Positions 8,083 to 16,595 of a stretch of DNA of 64,000 nucleotides are shown here, one piece after another. A program made the translations under genes and the position numbers. The stretch lies in the NCBI RefSeq assembly GCF_004331645.1, contig NZ_SJSK01000001.1:868001-932000 (forward strand). Direction: 5' to 3'. This stretch comes from Pedobacter frigiditerrae (lineage in GTDB: Bacteria > Bacteroidota > Bacteroidia > Sphingobacteriales > Sphingobacteriaceae). How positions within the stretch are numbered: the first letter of the stretch is position 1; each line of letters opens with the position of its first letter. The notes under the pieces are model-generated. The model ran no database searches. It saw only the letters and a program-made list of their open reading frames with translations, and was not told the origin of the DNA.

Positions 8083-9060
8083 ATGAAACTTTTCACTTCC
8101 GTACACGATGTTCCGAGCATCAAACAATTTGTAAAGGATGCACTTGCATTGAAGGCAAACCCTTATGCGCATCAAGATTTGGGTAAAAACAAAACCTTAG
8201 GACTAGTTTTTATGAACCCTAGCTTGCGTACTCGTTTAAGCACTCAAAAGGCTGCTTTAAATTTGGGTATGAACGTTATGGTAATGAACTTGGACAAAGA
8301 AGGCTGGGCATTAGAGACTCAAGATGGCGTGGTAATGAACGGCTCAACTGTTGAACACATTCGTGAAGCAGCTGCTGTAATGGGTCAATATTGCGATATT
8401 TTAGGCTTACGCTCTTTTCCAAAATTGAATAATCGAGAAGAGGATTACAGTGAAGATTTCTTCAACAAATTTGTTAAATATTGTGCTGTACCAGTTGTTA
8501 GTTTAGAAAGTGCAACTCGCCACCCTTTGCAAAGTTTTGCAGATATCATTACCATCCACGAAACTTGGAACCCACTAAGAGTTGGAGCTAATGCTAAACC
8601 AAAAGTTGTTTTGGCTTGGGCGCCACACGTAAAAGCGTTACCACAAGCGGTGCCGAATTCATTTGCCGAGTGGATGTGTAAAGCACAAGCAGAAGGAATG
8701 ATAGATTTTACCATTGCACAACCAGAAGGTTATGAACTTGCTGAAGACTTTACGCCTGGAGCTAAAATTGAATATAATTTAGAAGAGGCTTTAGCAGGTG
8801 CTGATTATGTGTATGTTAAAAATTGGAGCAGTTACAAAGAATATGGTAAGGTTTTAACTTATCCAGACGGCTGGATGATGAATAACGATAAATTGAAATT
8901 TACAAATGATGCTAAAGTGATGCATTGTTTGCCTGTTCGCCGCGATTTAGAATTGTCTTCTGAAATTTTAGATGGACCAAATTCACTAGTTATTCACGAA
9001 GCTGGTAACAGACTTTGGTCGGCACAAGCAGTGTTAAAAGCAATGTTGGAAGAATTATAA
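8083..9060 (+). CDS. argF': N-acylornithine carbamoyltransferase (ArgF')
   Basis: Transcarbamylase of the acetyl-/succinyl-ornithine type known from Bacteroides and Xanthomonas, which carbamoylates N-acylornithine instead of free ornithine. The carbamoyl-phosphate loop reads FMNPSLRTRLSTQ (about residues 46-58). The substrate region GWALETQDGVVMNGSTVEHI follows near residues 80-100. The C-terminal HCLPVRRDLELSSEILD motif is near 288-304. It is 325 residues long. Acetyl versus succinyl specificity depends on one loop residue that I cannot assign without an alignment. The neighbouring argE-type deacylase fits this pathway, which removes the acyl group after carbamoylation. Confidence 0.92.
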   Translation: MKLFTSVHDVPSIKQFVKDALALKANPYAHQDLGKNKTLGLVFMNPSLRTRLSTQKAALNLGMNVMVMNLDKEGWALETQDGVVMNGSTVEHIREAAAVMGQYCDILGLRSFPKLNNREEDYSEDFFNKFVKYCAVPVVSLESATRHPLQSFADIITIHETWNPLRVGANAKPKVVLAWAPHVKALPQAVPNSFAEWMCKAQAEGMIDFTIAQPEGYELAEDFTPGAKIEYNLEEALAGADYVYVKNWSSYKEYGKVLTYPDGWMMNNDKLKFTNDAKVMHCLPVRRDLELSSEILDGPNSLVIHEAGNRLWSAQAVLKAMLEEL

Positions 9061-9143
9061 TAGTATGTTACGGGTTGTGAGTTGCGGGTTACAGGTCAGT
9101 GCGCCTAAACTCGTAACCCATAACCCGCAACCCATAACCCATA
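9061..9143. repeat. Low-complexity 'gggtt' word repeat before argB
   Basis: A degenerate repeat of the words CGGGTTGTGAG, TTGCGGGTTA and, in inverted orientation, CTCGTAACCCATAACCCGCA. The two halves are partly complementary and could form a hairpin. It ends directly before the argB ATG. Similar but differently worded repeats precede proC, argE and argH. Confidence 0.65.
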
Positions 9144-9144
9144 T

Positions 9145-9933
9145 ATGAAACAACTAACCATCATAAAAATAGGCGGGAACGTAATTGACAATTCTCAGAA
9201 TTTACATCAATTCTTGTTAGACTTTACTGCTTTACCGGGAGATAAAATTTTAGTTCACGGAGGTGGAAAAATTGCCACTGAACTTGGAGAGAGTTTAGGC
9301 ATTGAAGCTAAAATGGTTGATGGAAGGCGGATTACTGATATCGAAACTTTGCGCATTGTAACAATGGTTTACGCCGGATTAATCAATAAAAACATGGTGG
9401 CACAATTGCAAGCAAAAGGTAATAATGCAATTGGTTTAACTGGTGCAGATGGAAATATCATTAAAGCTAAAAAACGCCCTGTAAAAGAAATAGATTATGG
9501 TTTCGTTGGTGATTTAGATGAAAATTCTATTTCTTCAACTACGTTAGATAGCTTATTGAAAGCAGGTTTAACGCCAGTTTTGTGCGCAATTACGCATGAT
9601 GGTGATACACAGTTGCTAAATACAAATGCAGATACAATCGCGTCAGCTGTTGCGGTCGCCATGTCGTCATTATATAAAACACGATTGGTATATTGCTTCG
9701 AGAAAAAAGGTGTGCTGAAAGATGTAAATGATGATGCGACAGTGGTCCGAGAAATTAAATCGAGTGAATTTGAAGGCTTAAAAGCTGATGGTACAGTTGC
9801 AGGTGGAATGATACCTAAATTGCATAATGCCTTTGAAGCAATTAATAAAGGAGTTGCTGCTGTTTACATTGGCAAAGCTGATGAGTTAGGCGAATTGGAA
9901 AGTGGGAGCTTTGGAACAAAAATGCTGAAATAA
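9145..9933 (+). CDS. argB: N-acylglutamate kinase
   Basis: Amino-acid kinase family enzyme that phosphorylates N-acylglutamate, the second step of arginine synthesis. The N-terminal KIGGNVID holds the phosphate-binding Lys-Gly-Gly. LVHGGGKIATELGESLG near residue 37 is the family's HGGG loop. VYCFEKKGVLKDVNDD and VAGGMIPKLHNAFEAI cover the ATP and substrate site in the C-terminal half. At 262 residues it is the normal length. It lies in the single-strand run argF'-argB-proC-argE. Bacteroidota relatives may use succinylglutamate; sequence alone does not settle this. Confidence 0.95.
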   Translation: MKQLTIIKIGGNVIDNSQNLHQFLLDFTALPGDKILVHGGGKIATELGESLGIEAKMVDGRRITDIETLRIVTMVYAGLINKNMVAQLQAKGNNAIGLTGADGNIIKAKKRPVKEIDYGFVGDLDENSISSTTLDSLLKAGLTPVLCAITHDGDTQLLNTNADTIASAVAVAMSSLYKTRLVYCFEKKGVLKDVNDDATVVREIKSSEFEGLKADGTVAGGMIPKLHNAFEAINKGVAAVYIGKADELGELESGSFGTKMLK

Positions 9934-10019
9934 GGTAGAAGGTTAAAAGGCGGAAGGTTGAAGGTCTTTACTATTTGCAGGAAAAGAAACCAATTTAACC
10001 ACTGCCCTTGCAAACTAAA

Positions 10020-10067
10020 CCTGATAGTAGCGAACACGAAGTGCAACGAAGTAAAGCGGATAGCAGG
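10020..10067. repeat. Palindromic dispersed repeat between argB and proC
   Basis: CCTGATAGTAGCG on the left is answered by AGCGGATAGCAGG on the right, with a CGAACACGAAGTGCAACGAA middle. I know CCTGATAG...AGCGGATAGCAGG elements as a recurring intergenic element of Bacteroidota genomes (recollection, not searched). Confidence 0.6.
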
Positions 10068-10146
10068 ATTAACATTAATAGTTGTACAGAGCCTGCTTTT
10101 CTAATAAATATTAAATCGGTGAAATCACATTAATCTGTGTAATCAA

Positions 10147-10959
10147 ATGAAAAAAAAAATAGCAATTATAGGTTCTGGAAATATCGGTATTTCTTTAGCG
10201 AAAGGATTAGTAAAAGCTGACTATACATCGGCTGCTCAAATTACTTTAACACGTAGAAGTTTAGATCACCTTAAACCCTTTGAAGTCGCAGGATTTAATA
10301 TCAGCAATGATAATAAAACAACCGTTGCAAATGCTGATGTTGTAATTTTAGCGGTTTTACCACAACAATTAAATACTGTTTTAGATGAAATATCATCGGC
10401 TATTAATCCCAGTAAGCATTTGATAATTTCTGTAATTTCAGGCGTAAGTTGTGCTGCGGTAAAAGATAAGTTGGGTAATGATGTGGAAGTAATTAGAGCA
10501 ATGCCAAATACAGCAATTGCAATTGGTCAATCTATGACTTGTATTGCAAGTGATAATGCTTCTGCAGAGAATTTAGCTGACGTTACGAAAATGTTTGAAA
10601 CAGTTGGTTCGGTTGTTAAAATAAACGAAGATTTAATGACTTCGGCAACTGCGCTTTGTGCTTGTGGTATTGCTTTCTTTTTAAGGGCAATCAGAGCAGC
10701 TTCACAAGGTGGAGTTGAAATTGGTTTTCACGCAGATGAAGCTTTAAAAATGGCTGTTCAGACGGCAAAGGGTGCTGCAGATTTACTTTTATTACATGGA
10801 ACACATCCAGAATCAGAAATAGATAAAGTAACTTCGCCAAAAGGTTGTACCATTGCTGGCTTAAACGAAATGGAACATAATGGTTTTAGTTCATCACTAA
10901 TTAAAGGCATTAAACTTTCGGCTTTAAAGGCAGGGAATTTGTACACAAAAGAAGGTTAA
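10147..10959 (+). CDS. proC: Pyrroline-5-carboxylate reductase
   Basis: Last enzyme of proline synthesis, reducing pyrroline-5-carboxylate with NAD(P)H. The Rossmann motif is KKKIAIIGSGNIGISLAKGL at the N-terminus. VIRAMPNTAIAIGQSMT lies near residue 118. The P5CR signature region TSPKGCTIAGLNEMEHNGFSSSLI spans about residues 220-245. At 270 residues it is full length. Its position between argB and argE on the same strand links proline to arginine synthesis, which both start from glutamate. No other proline gene is in the window. Confidence 0.95.
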   Translation: MKKKIAIIGSGNIGISLAKGLVKADYTSAAQITLTRRSLDHLKPFEVAGFNISNDNKTTVANADVVILAVLPQQLNTVLDEISSAINPSKHLIISVISGVSCAAVKDKLGNDVEVIRAMPNTAIAIGQSMTCIASDNASAENLADVTKMFETVGSVVKINEDLMTSATALCACGIAFFLRAIRAASQGGVEIGFHADEALKMAVQTAKGAADLLLLHGTHPESEIDKVTSPKGCTIAGLNEMEHNGFSSSLIKGIKLSALKAGNLYTKEG

Positions 10960-11028
10960 AAAGGTTGAAGGTAGGAAGGTTGAAGGTGAAAACCCTAACC
11001 CAATACTCAATACGCATTACTCAATACG
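10960..11028. repeat. Low-complexity word repeat before argE
   Basis: A degenerate repeat of GGTTGAAGGTA and AGGTTGAAGG words, then CCCAATACTCAATACGCATT. It ends at the argE ATG. A sister stretch (GGTAGAAGGTTAAAAGG) lies at 9935-9965 after argB. No coding potential is seen. Confidence 0.6.
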
Positions 11029-12096
11029 ATGTTAGAAAATATACAAAAAGAAAGTTTGGATTTATTGCGACAATTAATTCGCATCCAATCTTTTAGTAAG
11101 GAAGAAGATAGAACGGCGAATTTAATTGCACAGTTTTTAGAAGAACGAGGTGTAAAAACCTATCGTAAGATGAATAATGTTTGGGCATATAACCAACATT
11201 TTGATGCTACAAAACCTACATTGCTTTTAAACTCTCACCACGATACCGTTAAGCCAAATTCTGGTTACACTCGCGATCCTTATGATGCTGCCATTGAAGG
11301 CGATAAACTGTTCGGTTTGGGTAGTAATGATGCGGGCGGTTGTTTGGTTTCATTGATTGGGACTTTCCTTTATTTCTATCCTCAAGAAGATTTAAAATAT
11401 AACATTTGTTTAGCCGCAACGGCGGAAGAAGAGATTTCAGGCAATAACGGATTGGAATTAGTTTTGCCAGATTTAGGCGAATTAGAATTCGGGATTGTTG
11501 GCGAGCCAACCGAAATGAATTTGGCTATTGCCGAGCGTGGTTTGTTGGTTTTGGATTGTACATCCCACGGAAAAGCTGGTCACGCGGCAAGGGAAGAAGG
11601 AGAAAATTCAATTTATAAAGCACTAAAAGATATTGAGTGGTTTAGAAACTATCAATTCCCAAAAGTTTCTGAAGTTTTTGGTCCGTTAAAAATGACGGTT
11701 ACGATTATTAACGCTGGTTCACAACATAATGTGGTTCCTGCAAATTGTACTTTTACTGTTGATGTTCGTGTAACAGATTCTTACACCAATGAAGAGGTTT
11801 TGGAGATTATCAGAGCAAATGTAGATTGTGATGTTACGCCTCGTTCTATTCGCTTAAAACCATCGTCAATTGATAAAAATCATCCGGTGGTAGTAGCTGG
11901 TGTAAATTTAGGCAAAACTACTTATGGTTCTCCAACTACATCAGACCAAGCTTTATTAGATATTCCATCAGTAAAATGTGGTCCAGGTTTTTCTGGCCGC
12001 TCGCATATGGCTGATGAATTTTTATATGTTCGCGAAGTTGCAGAAGGTGTGGCAGGTTACGTAAATATGCTAAAGCCAGTTATTAACGGTAAATAG
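11029..12096 (+). CDS. argE: N-acylcitrulline/acylornithine deacylase, M20 family
   Basis: Metal-dependent M20 amidohydrolase that most likely removes the acyl group from N-acylcitrulline, giving citrulline for ArgG. Metal-site motifs are visible: LLLNSHHDTVKP (His/Asp, about residues 65-76), GLGSNDAGGCLVSL (bridging Asp, about 97-110), TAEEEISGNNG (Glu pair, about 134) and IVGEPTEM. A distal TSDQALLD and SGRSHMADE complete the site. At 355 residues it matches Bacteroidota ArgE-like deacylases. The assignment to arginine synthesis rests on its place in the cluster. Confidence 0.9.
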   Translation: MLENIQKESLDLLRQLIRIQSFSKEEDRTANLIAQFLEERGVKTYRKMNNVWAYNQHFDATKPTLLLNSHHDTVKPNSGYTRDPYDAAIEGDKLFGLGSNDAGGCLVSLIGTFLYFYPQEDLKYNICLAATAEEEISGNNGLELVLPDLGELEFGIVGEPTEMNLAIAERGLLVLDCTSHGKAGHAAREEGENSIYKALKDIEWFRNYQFPKVSEVFGPLKMTVTIINAGSQHNVVPANCTFTVDVRVTDSYTNEEVLEIIRANVDCDVTPRSIRLKPSSIDKNHPVVVAGVNLGKTTYGSPTTSDQALLDIPSVKCGPGFSGRSHMADEFLYVREVAEGVAGYVNMLKPVINGK

Positions 12097-12108
12097 AATA
12101 AAAAAAAT

Positions 12109-12180
12109 TGTCATTCCGAAGAACGAGGAATCTATTACGGAAATTTAGCGTAATAGATTCTTCGTAAGCTCAGAATGACA
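12109..12180. repeat. Palindromic dispersed repeat between argE and S9 peptidase
   Basis: An inverted repeat of the same family as 6841-6898. The left arm TGTCATTCCGAAGAACGAGG and right arm CTTCGTAAGCTCAGAATGAC are complementary with a few mismatches, as are ATCTATTACG and CGTAATAGAT further in. It sits between convergent genes and could also act as a bidirectional terminator. Confidence 0.75.
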
Positions 12181-12188
12181 AACTAGTT

Positions 12189-15050
12189 TTAGTTCCCTTC
12201 ACCTCCATCGAAAGCCCTAGTTTCTAAATGTTTCTCCATATCTAAACGATTAACACCTTTGCTCCACCATTCTGGTGCAGGTTTTCCTTTTAGCATATAA
12301 TCGAAATATTCCATCATGCGAACAGCGTAATCTTTACGATTTGGCAATTTAGCTATGCCGTGATTTTCTCCACGATAAGTAATCATCACTACTGGTTTAT
12401 TCAATCTTCTTAATCCGTTGTAATATTCAATTCCTTGAGTGAAATCCACAGCACCATCTTTATCGTTGTGTAAAAGTAATAGCGGTGTTTGCACTTTTTT
12501 AATGTGATAAACAGGAGAGTTGCGAGCAAAAGCATCCCAGTTATCCCAGTAACCTGATGTTAAACGACCTTGACTAGCTTCAAAAATAGCTTGGTTTGTG
12601 CCACCACTATTCCAATAAATTAAACTGTACATACTAATCATATTAGTTAGTGGAGCACCAGCTGCTGCAGCCTTAAAAATATTTGTTTGTGTAATTAAGA
12701 ATGAAGTTTGATAACCGCCCCAAGAGTGACCGTGAATGGCAACATTTTTTTCATCAACCACACCTGTTGCAATTGCAGCTTTAACCGCAGGCACTACGCA
12801 AGCAACTGCCGACATACCTGGGTCGTTTAATTTGTATTTAATATCTGGCTCTAAAACTGCGTAACCATTGCTTAAATACACTGCTTTGTTAAATCCACCA
12901 CCTGGGAAACCGGGCATCGTATAGCTATTCAAACCATCGGTTAAACGTTCATAAATGTAAGTAATGGTAGGGTAAGATTTACCGGCAACATAGTTAGCTG
13001 GTAAATATAATGCAGCTTGCAAACTGTCGCCATTGGCACTTACATAATCAATTAATTTTACTCCAGATGTCCATGCATATTTAGCTTGGTCTGGCGTATT
13101 TGAATTTACTTTTTTAGGAGCCACTAAATCGCTACTTGCACTAGCATAATAAGTTGGAGATTCTTGATAGTTGCTTTTTGCATAAGTGAACACTTTACCT
13201 TTTTCTGCCTTTGCAAAAGCCCCGTAAGAATTATCATCCATAAATAAGATGTTAATCTTGTTTTTACCAGCAGGAAGAATTCCAATACCAGCCTTTTTAT
13301 CTCTAACATTGAATACGCCGAAATATTGGTCTTTGCTTAAATCTGTACCTTTTTCATCTTCATAAATACGGTATCTCATTGCAACTTCTGTCTTTTTGCT
13401 TTTCCAATTGTCAGAAAGTGCAACTACATTTTTGCCATCGGCAGAGATTTTCCATAAATCATAGTTGTCCATGATTAAGGCGTATTTAGAATCGCTAGAC
13501 CAGCCTAAGTTTTGGGTCGAAGGTTTCAAAACATTATGATCATCCAATTCATTAATGAAAGATGATTTAATATTTCCTGTCAGATTAGCAGTAGCACCTG
13601 TCTCTAAATTAATGCTATAGAAAACACCATCTACATAATAACTAGCCATTTTACCGTTTGGCGCAACTGATAATCTCCCGCCATTTGAAGCATACATTTT
13701 TTCGAATAAACGTTTTTTAGCACCAGTTTTAAGGTCGATTAGATAAATGTCGGTATAACTTTGCCCATCTAAGTTCCCAGCTAATTCGTAGTTAGAATTG
13801 TCATAGCCAATTGCATAAAGTTGTTTTGGTACAATTGTAACAGAACGCATATTGCTATCTGCTAGCTGTGTGAATTTTTTATCCGCAATGCGATAAGAGC
13901 TAGTATAACTGAAACTTTTGTCTCTCATTTCTTGCGTTTGTTGTGCAGATTGAAGACGTTTATCTTGCCAGTTCCAGATAATCATATCAGGTTTTTCGAT
14001 ATCTTCTTTTTTTGGTTCAGGTTTAACCAATTTTGCTAAACTATCAGCTTTAGCATCTGGTTTTTTTGATTTCGAAACGCTGTCTGTTTTTTTGTCTTCC
14101 TTTTTTTCTAGTGTATTAATGCCGAAAAACAAGGTAGACTGGTCGTCTGACCAATAAGGTGTTGCATTGGTATTTACACCTTTTCCTTTCGGGAAAGTTG
14201 CATCATCTAAACTGTTGTAAATTACTTTGCTGGTTAAATCGCCATTGATTTTATTGATACCTATTACACTAAAAACATCTTCTTTGTATTTCTCGTTTTT
14301 GTTAGATTTTAGTAAGGCAAAAGCAGTTCCTTCTTCATTCCAGTTTATACTTTTATAAACAGCTTTGTCGTTATCCAAAGCCGTAGTCAAACCAGTTTTC
14401 ATATCTCTTAAAAACACACCGTTTCCGTTTTGTCCATTTGCATCAACAGTATAAGCTAGCTGGTCGCCAGCTTTATTAAATGCAAATTCCGAAACATTAC
14501 CAATGTTGAAGCTCTTTTTTGTAGCCAAATTATAAAGTAAAACATCGGTTCCTTTGGCTGCATCTTTATCTTTTGGTGCACTTTCTAATGCAGAAAATTG
14601 TATGGCAATCCACGAAGAATTTTCACCAGAAAAACTAAAACTCCTTACTCTTTCAAATGAAGTTTGCTTGTTGTCGGCCAGAGAAACTATCGTTAATTTA
14701 TCATACAAAGGTTTCATTGTTTTTCTGGCAGCTTTAAATTCGGCATCTTTGGCTGAAACCCTAAAAGCTGCGTACTTAGAATCTTTTGAGAACAATAATC
14801 CATTTGCAGTTGCACCAATTGGATAAGAATGACTTAGCGTGTCGAATGTTTTACGAATAGTCAATTTCAAATCTCCTTCCGTTGGTCCGCTTGCCCAAGC
14901 CATCCACTGACCATCAGGCGATAACGTATTTCCTCTGTTGTAAGTCCACTTTGAAATGTCTTTCCAAGTTAATGCCGGTCGTTGTTGGGCAAAACCGTTA
15001 GTTGCAACGGATATTGCAAAAACGAGTAGAATAAATTTTAAATTCTTCAT
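12189..15050 (-). CDS. Secreted S9 (prolyl oligopeptidase family) peptidase
   Basis: Periplasmic or surface serine peptidase of 953 residues. The signal peptide is MKNLKFILLVFAISVATNGFAQQ. A long N-terminal beta-propeller-like region follows, interrupted at about residues 315-350 by a Lys/Asp-rich linker (DKKTDSVSKSKKPDAK). The C-terminal alpha/beta-hydrolase domain carries the nucleophile in HGHSWGGYQ (Ser776). Probable acid and base are near Asp865 (HNDKDGAVD) and His897 (GENHGI). It probably trims peptides at proline or as an acylaminoacyl-peptidase; the exact specificity is unknown. It is transcribed against the arg genes and splits argE from argH. Confidence 0.88.
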   Translation of the reverse strand: MKNLKFILLVFAISVATNGFAQQRPALTWKDISKWTYNRGNTLSPDGQWMAWASGPTEGDLKLTIRKTFDTLSHSYPIGATANGLLFSKDSKYAAFRVSAKDAEFKAARKTMKPLYDKLTIVSLADNKQTSFERVRSFSFSGENSSWIAIQFSALESAPKDKDAAKGTDVLLYNLATKKSFNIGNVSEFAFNKAGDQLAYTVDANGQNGNGVFLRDMKTGLTTALDNDKAVYKSINWNEEGTAFALLKSNKNEKYKEDVFSVIGINKINGDLTSKVIYNSLDDATFPKGKGVNTNATPYWSDDQSTLFFGINTLEKKEDKKTDSVSKSKKPDAKADSLAKLVKPEPKKEDIEKPDMIIWNWQDKRLQSAQQTQEMRDKSFSYTSSYRIADKKFTQLADSNMRSVTIVPKQLYAIGYDNSNYELAGNLDGQSYTDIYLIDLKTGAKKRLFEKMYASNGGRLSVAPNGKMASYYVDGVFYSINLETGATANLTGNIKSSFINELDDHNVLKPSTQNLGWSSDSKYALIMDNYDLWKISADGKNVVALSDNWKSKKTEVAMRYRIYEDEKGTDLSKDQYFGVFNVRDKKAGIGILPAGKNKINILFMDDNSYGAFAKAEKGKVFTYAKSNYQESPTYYASASSDLVAPKKVNSNTPDQAKYAWTSGVKLIDYVSANGDSLQAALYLPANYVAGKSYPTITYIYERLTDGLNSYTMPGFPGGGFNKAVYLSNGYAVLEPDIKYKLNDPGMSAVACVVPAVKAAIATGVVDEKNVAIHGHSWGGYQTSFLITQTNIFKAAAAGAPLTNMISMYSLIYWNSGGTNQAIFEASQGRLTSGYWDNWDAFARNSPVYHIKKVQTPLLLLHNDKDGAVDFTQGIEYYNGLRRLNKPVVMITYRGENHGIAKLPNRKDYAVRMMEYFDYMLKGKPAPEWWSKGVNRLDMEKHLETRAFDGGEGN

Positions 15051-15157
15051 AATTAAGGGTTTGTTTGGACGAAAATAGTGTTTTTAAATAAATTTAAAGC
15101 AAGGCGGAATAAATTGACCGTTTAGATACTTGATACTAAATACTTGCTACTTATTCG

Positions 15158-15165
15158 TACTTTTG
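15158..15165 (+). promoter_or_regulatory. -7 box for argH
   Basis: TACTTTTG matches the Bacteroidota -7 consensus TAnnTTTG exactly and ends 29 bases before the argH ATG at 15195. It lies inside the upstream extension of the reading frame, which supports the downstream start. A CTTG 25 bases upstream could be a poor -33 box. Confidence 0.5.
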
Positions 15166-15194
15166 CAAAGCATTTTAAGCGCATAAAAATTACA

Positions 15195-16526
15195 ATGAAG
15201 ATTTGGCAAAAAAATATTGAAGTAAATAAAGGCATCGAAACATTTACAGTTGGTAAGGATAGAGAATTGGATTTACAAATGGCAGCTTTTGATGTTTTAG
15301 GTTCTTTGGCTCACGTAGAAATGTTGGCCAGTATTAATTTGCTAACAGCTGATGAATTAGTCGAAGTTCAAACTGCTTTCAAAGTAATTTATAAAGAAAT
15401 TGAAGAAGGAAAATTTACCATTGATGATAGTGTAGAAGATGTACATTCTCAAGTAGAATGGTTGTTAACGCAACGCATTGGCGAAGCAGGTAAAAAAATT
15501 CATAGTGGTCGTTCTCGTAACGACCAAGTTTTGGTTGACTTGAAGTTATATTTCAGAGCTTGCATACAAGAAATGGTTGAGAATACTTCAACCTTGTTTA
15601 ACCAATTAATTTCGCTAAGCAATACCCATAAAGACAAACTTTTACCTGGTTATACGCACCTGCAAATTGCAATGCCATCTTCTTTTGGGTTATGGTTTGG
15701 TGCTTATGCAGAGAGCTTGGCCGATGATATGGAATTGATGCTTGCTGCTTATAAAGTTTGTAACAAAAACCCATTAGGTTCTGCTGCTGGATACGGTTCT
15801 TCCTTCCCACTAAATAGAACAATGACAACCGAATTGCTAGGGTTCGAAAAACTAAATTACAATGTGGTTTATGCGCAAATGGGTAGAGGTAAAACAGAAA
15901 GAATTTTAGGTCAGGCAATGTCTTCTGTGGCTGCTACTTTAGCAAAAATGGCGATGGATGTTTGTTTGTTCATTAACCAGAATTTTGGTTTTATCACTTT
16001 TCCTGATGAATTAACAACTGGATCTAGCATTATGCCACATAAAAAGAACCCAGATGTTTTTGAATTGATTCGTTCTCGTTGTAATAAAATTCAGGCTTTG
16101 CCAAATGAAATTGCAATGATGACTACCAATTTGCCATCTGGTTACCATAGAGATTTACAGTTGTTAAAAGAGAACCTTTTCCCAGCAATCACTTCTTTAA
16201 ATGAATGCTTAGAAATGACAACTTTCATGTTGCAAAACATCACCGTTAAAGACCATATTTTAGACGATAAAAAGTACGATTATCTATTTAGCGTTGATGT
16301 GGTGAATGAACTAGCTTTAAACGGAACACCTTTTAGAGAAGCCTATAAAATTGTTGGTGAAACCATTGAAAATGGAACTTTTGCGCCAAATAAAACGGTT
16401 AAGCATACGCACGAAGGAAGCATTGGAAATCTTTGTAATGATGAAATTAGCGCAATGATGAATGAAGTTTTAGCGCAATTTAAATTTGAGAAGGTAAACA
16501 AAGCAATAACGAATTTGGTTAAATAG
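15195..16526 (+). CDS. argH: Argininosuccinate lyase
   Basis: Splits argininosuccinate into arginine and fumarate, the last pathway step. The protein starts MKIWQKNIEVNKGIETFTVG. It shows the family motifs DVHSQVEWLLTQRIGEAGKKIHSGRSRNDQVLVDL (H and N binding substrate) and, near residue 265, the signature loop GSSIMPHKKNPDVFE with the catalytic Ser. At 443 residues it is normal. The frame is open 17 codons further upstream, but that stretch contains the TACTTTTG promoter box and low-complexity DNA, so ATG 15195 is preferred. It has its own promoter and is separated from the main cluster by the opposing S9 peptidase gene. Confidence 0.95.
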   Translation: MKIWQKNIEVNKGIETFTVGKDRELDLQMAAFDVLGSLAHVEMLASINLLTADELVEVQTAFKVIYKEIEEGKFTIDDSVEDVHSQVEWLLTQRIGEAGKKIHSGRSRNDQVLVDLKLYFRACIQEMVENTSTLFNQLISLSNTHKDKLLPGYTHLQIAMPSSFGLWFGAYAESLADDMELMLAAYKVCNKNPLGSAAGYGSSFPLNRTMTTELLGFEKLNYNVVYAQMGRGKTERILGQAMSSVAATLAKMAMDVCLFINQNFGFITFPDELTTGSSIMPHKKNPDVFELIRSRCNKIQALPNEIAMMTTNLPSGYHRDLQLLKENLFPAITSLNECLEMTTFMLQNITVKDHILDDKKYDYLFSVDVVNELALNGTPFREAYKIVGETIENGTFAPNKTVKHTHEGSIGNLCNDEISAMMNEVLAQFKFEKVNKAITNLVK

Positions 16527-16595
16527 GGAGCTTTAATTTCTTAACTCGTCATTGCGAAAGACGAATCTGTAATAACAATATAAAATCTACATGAA

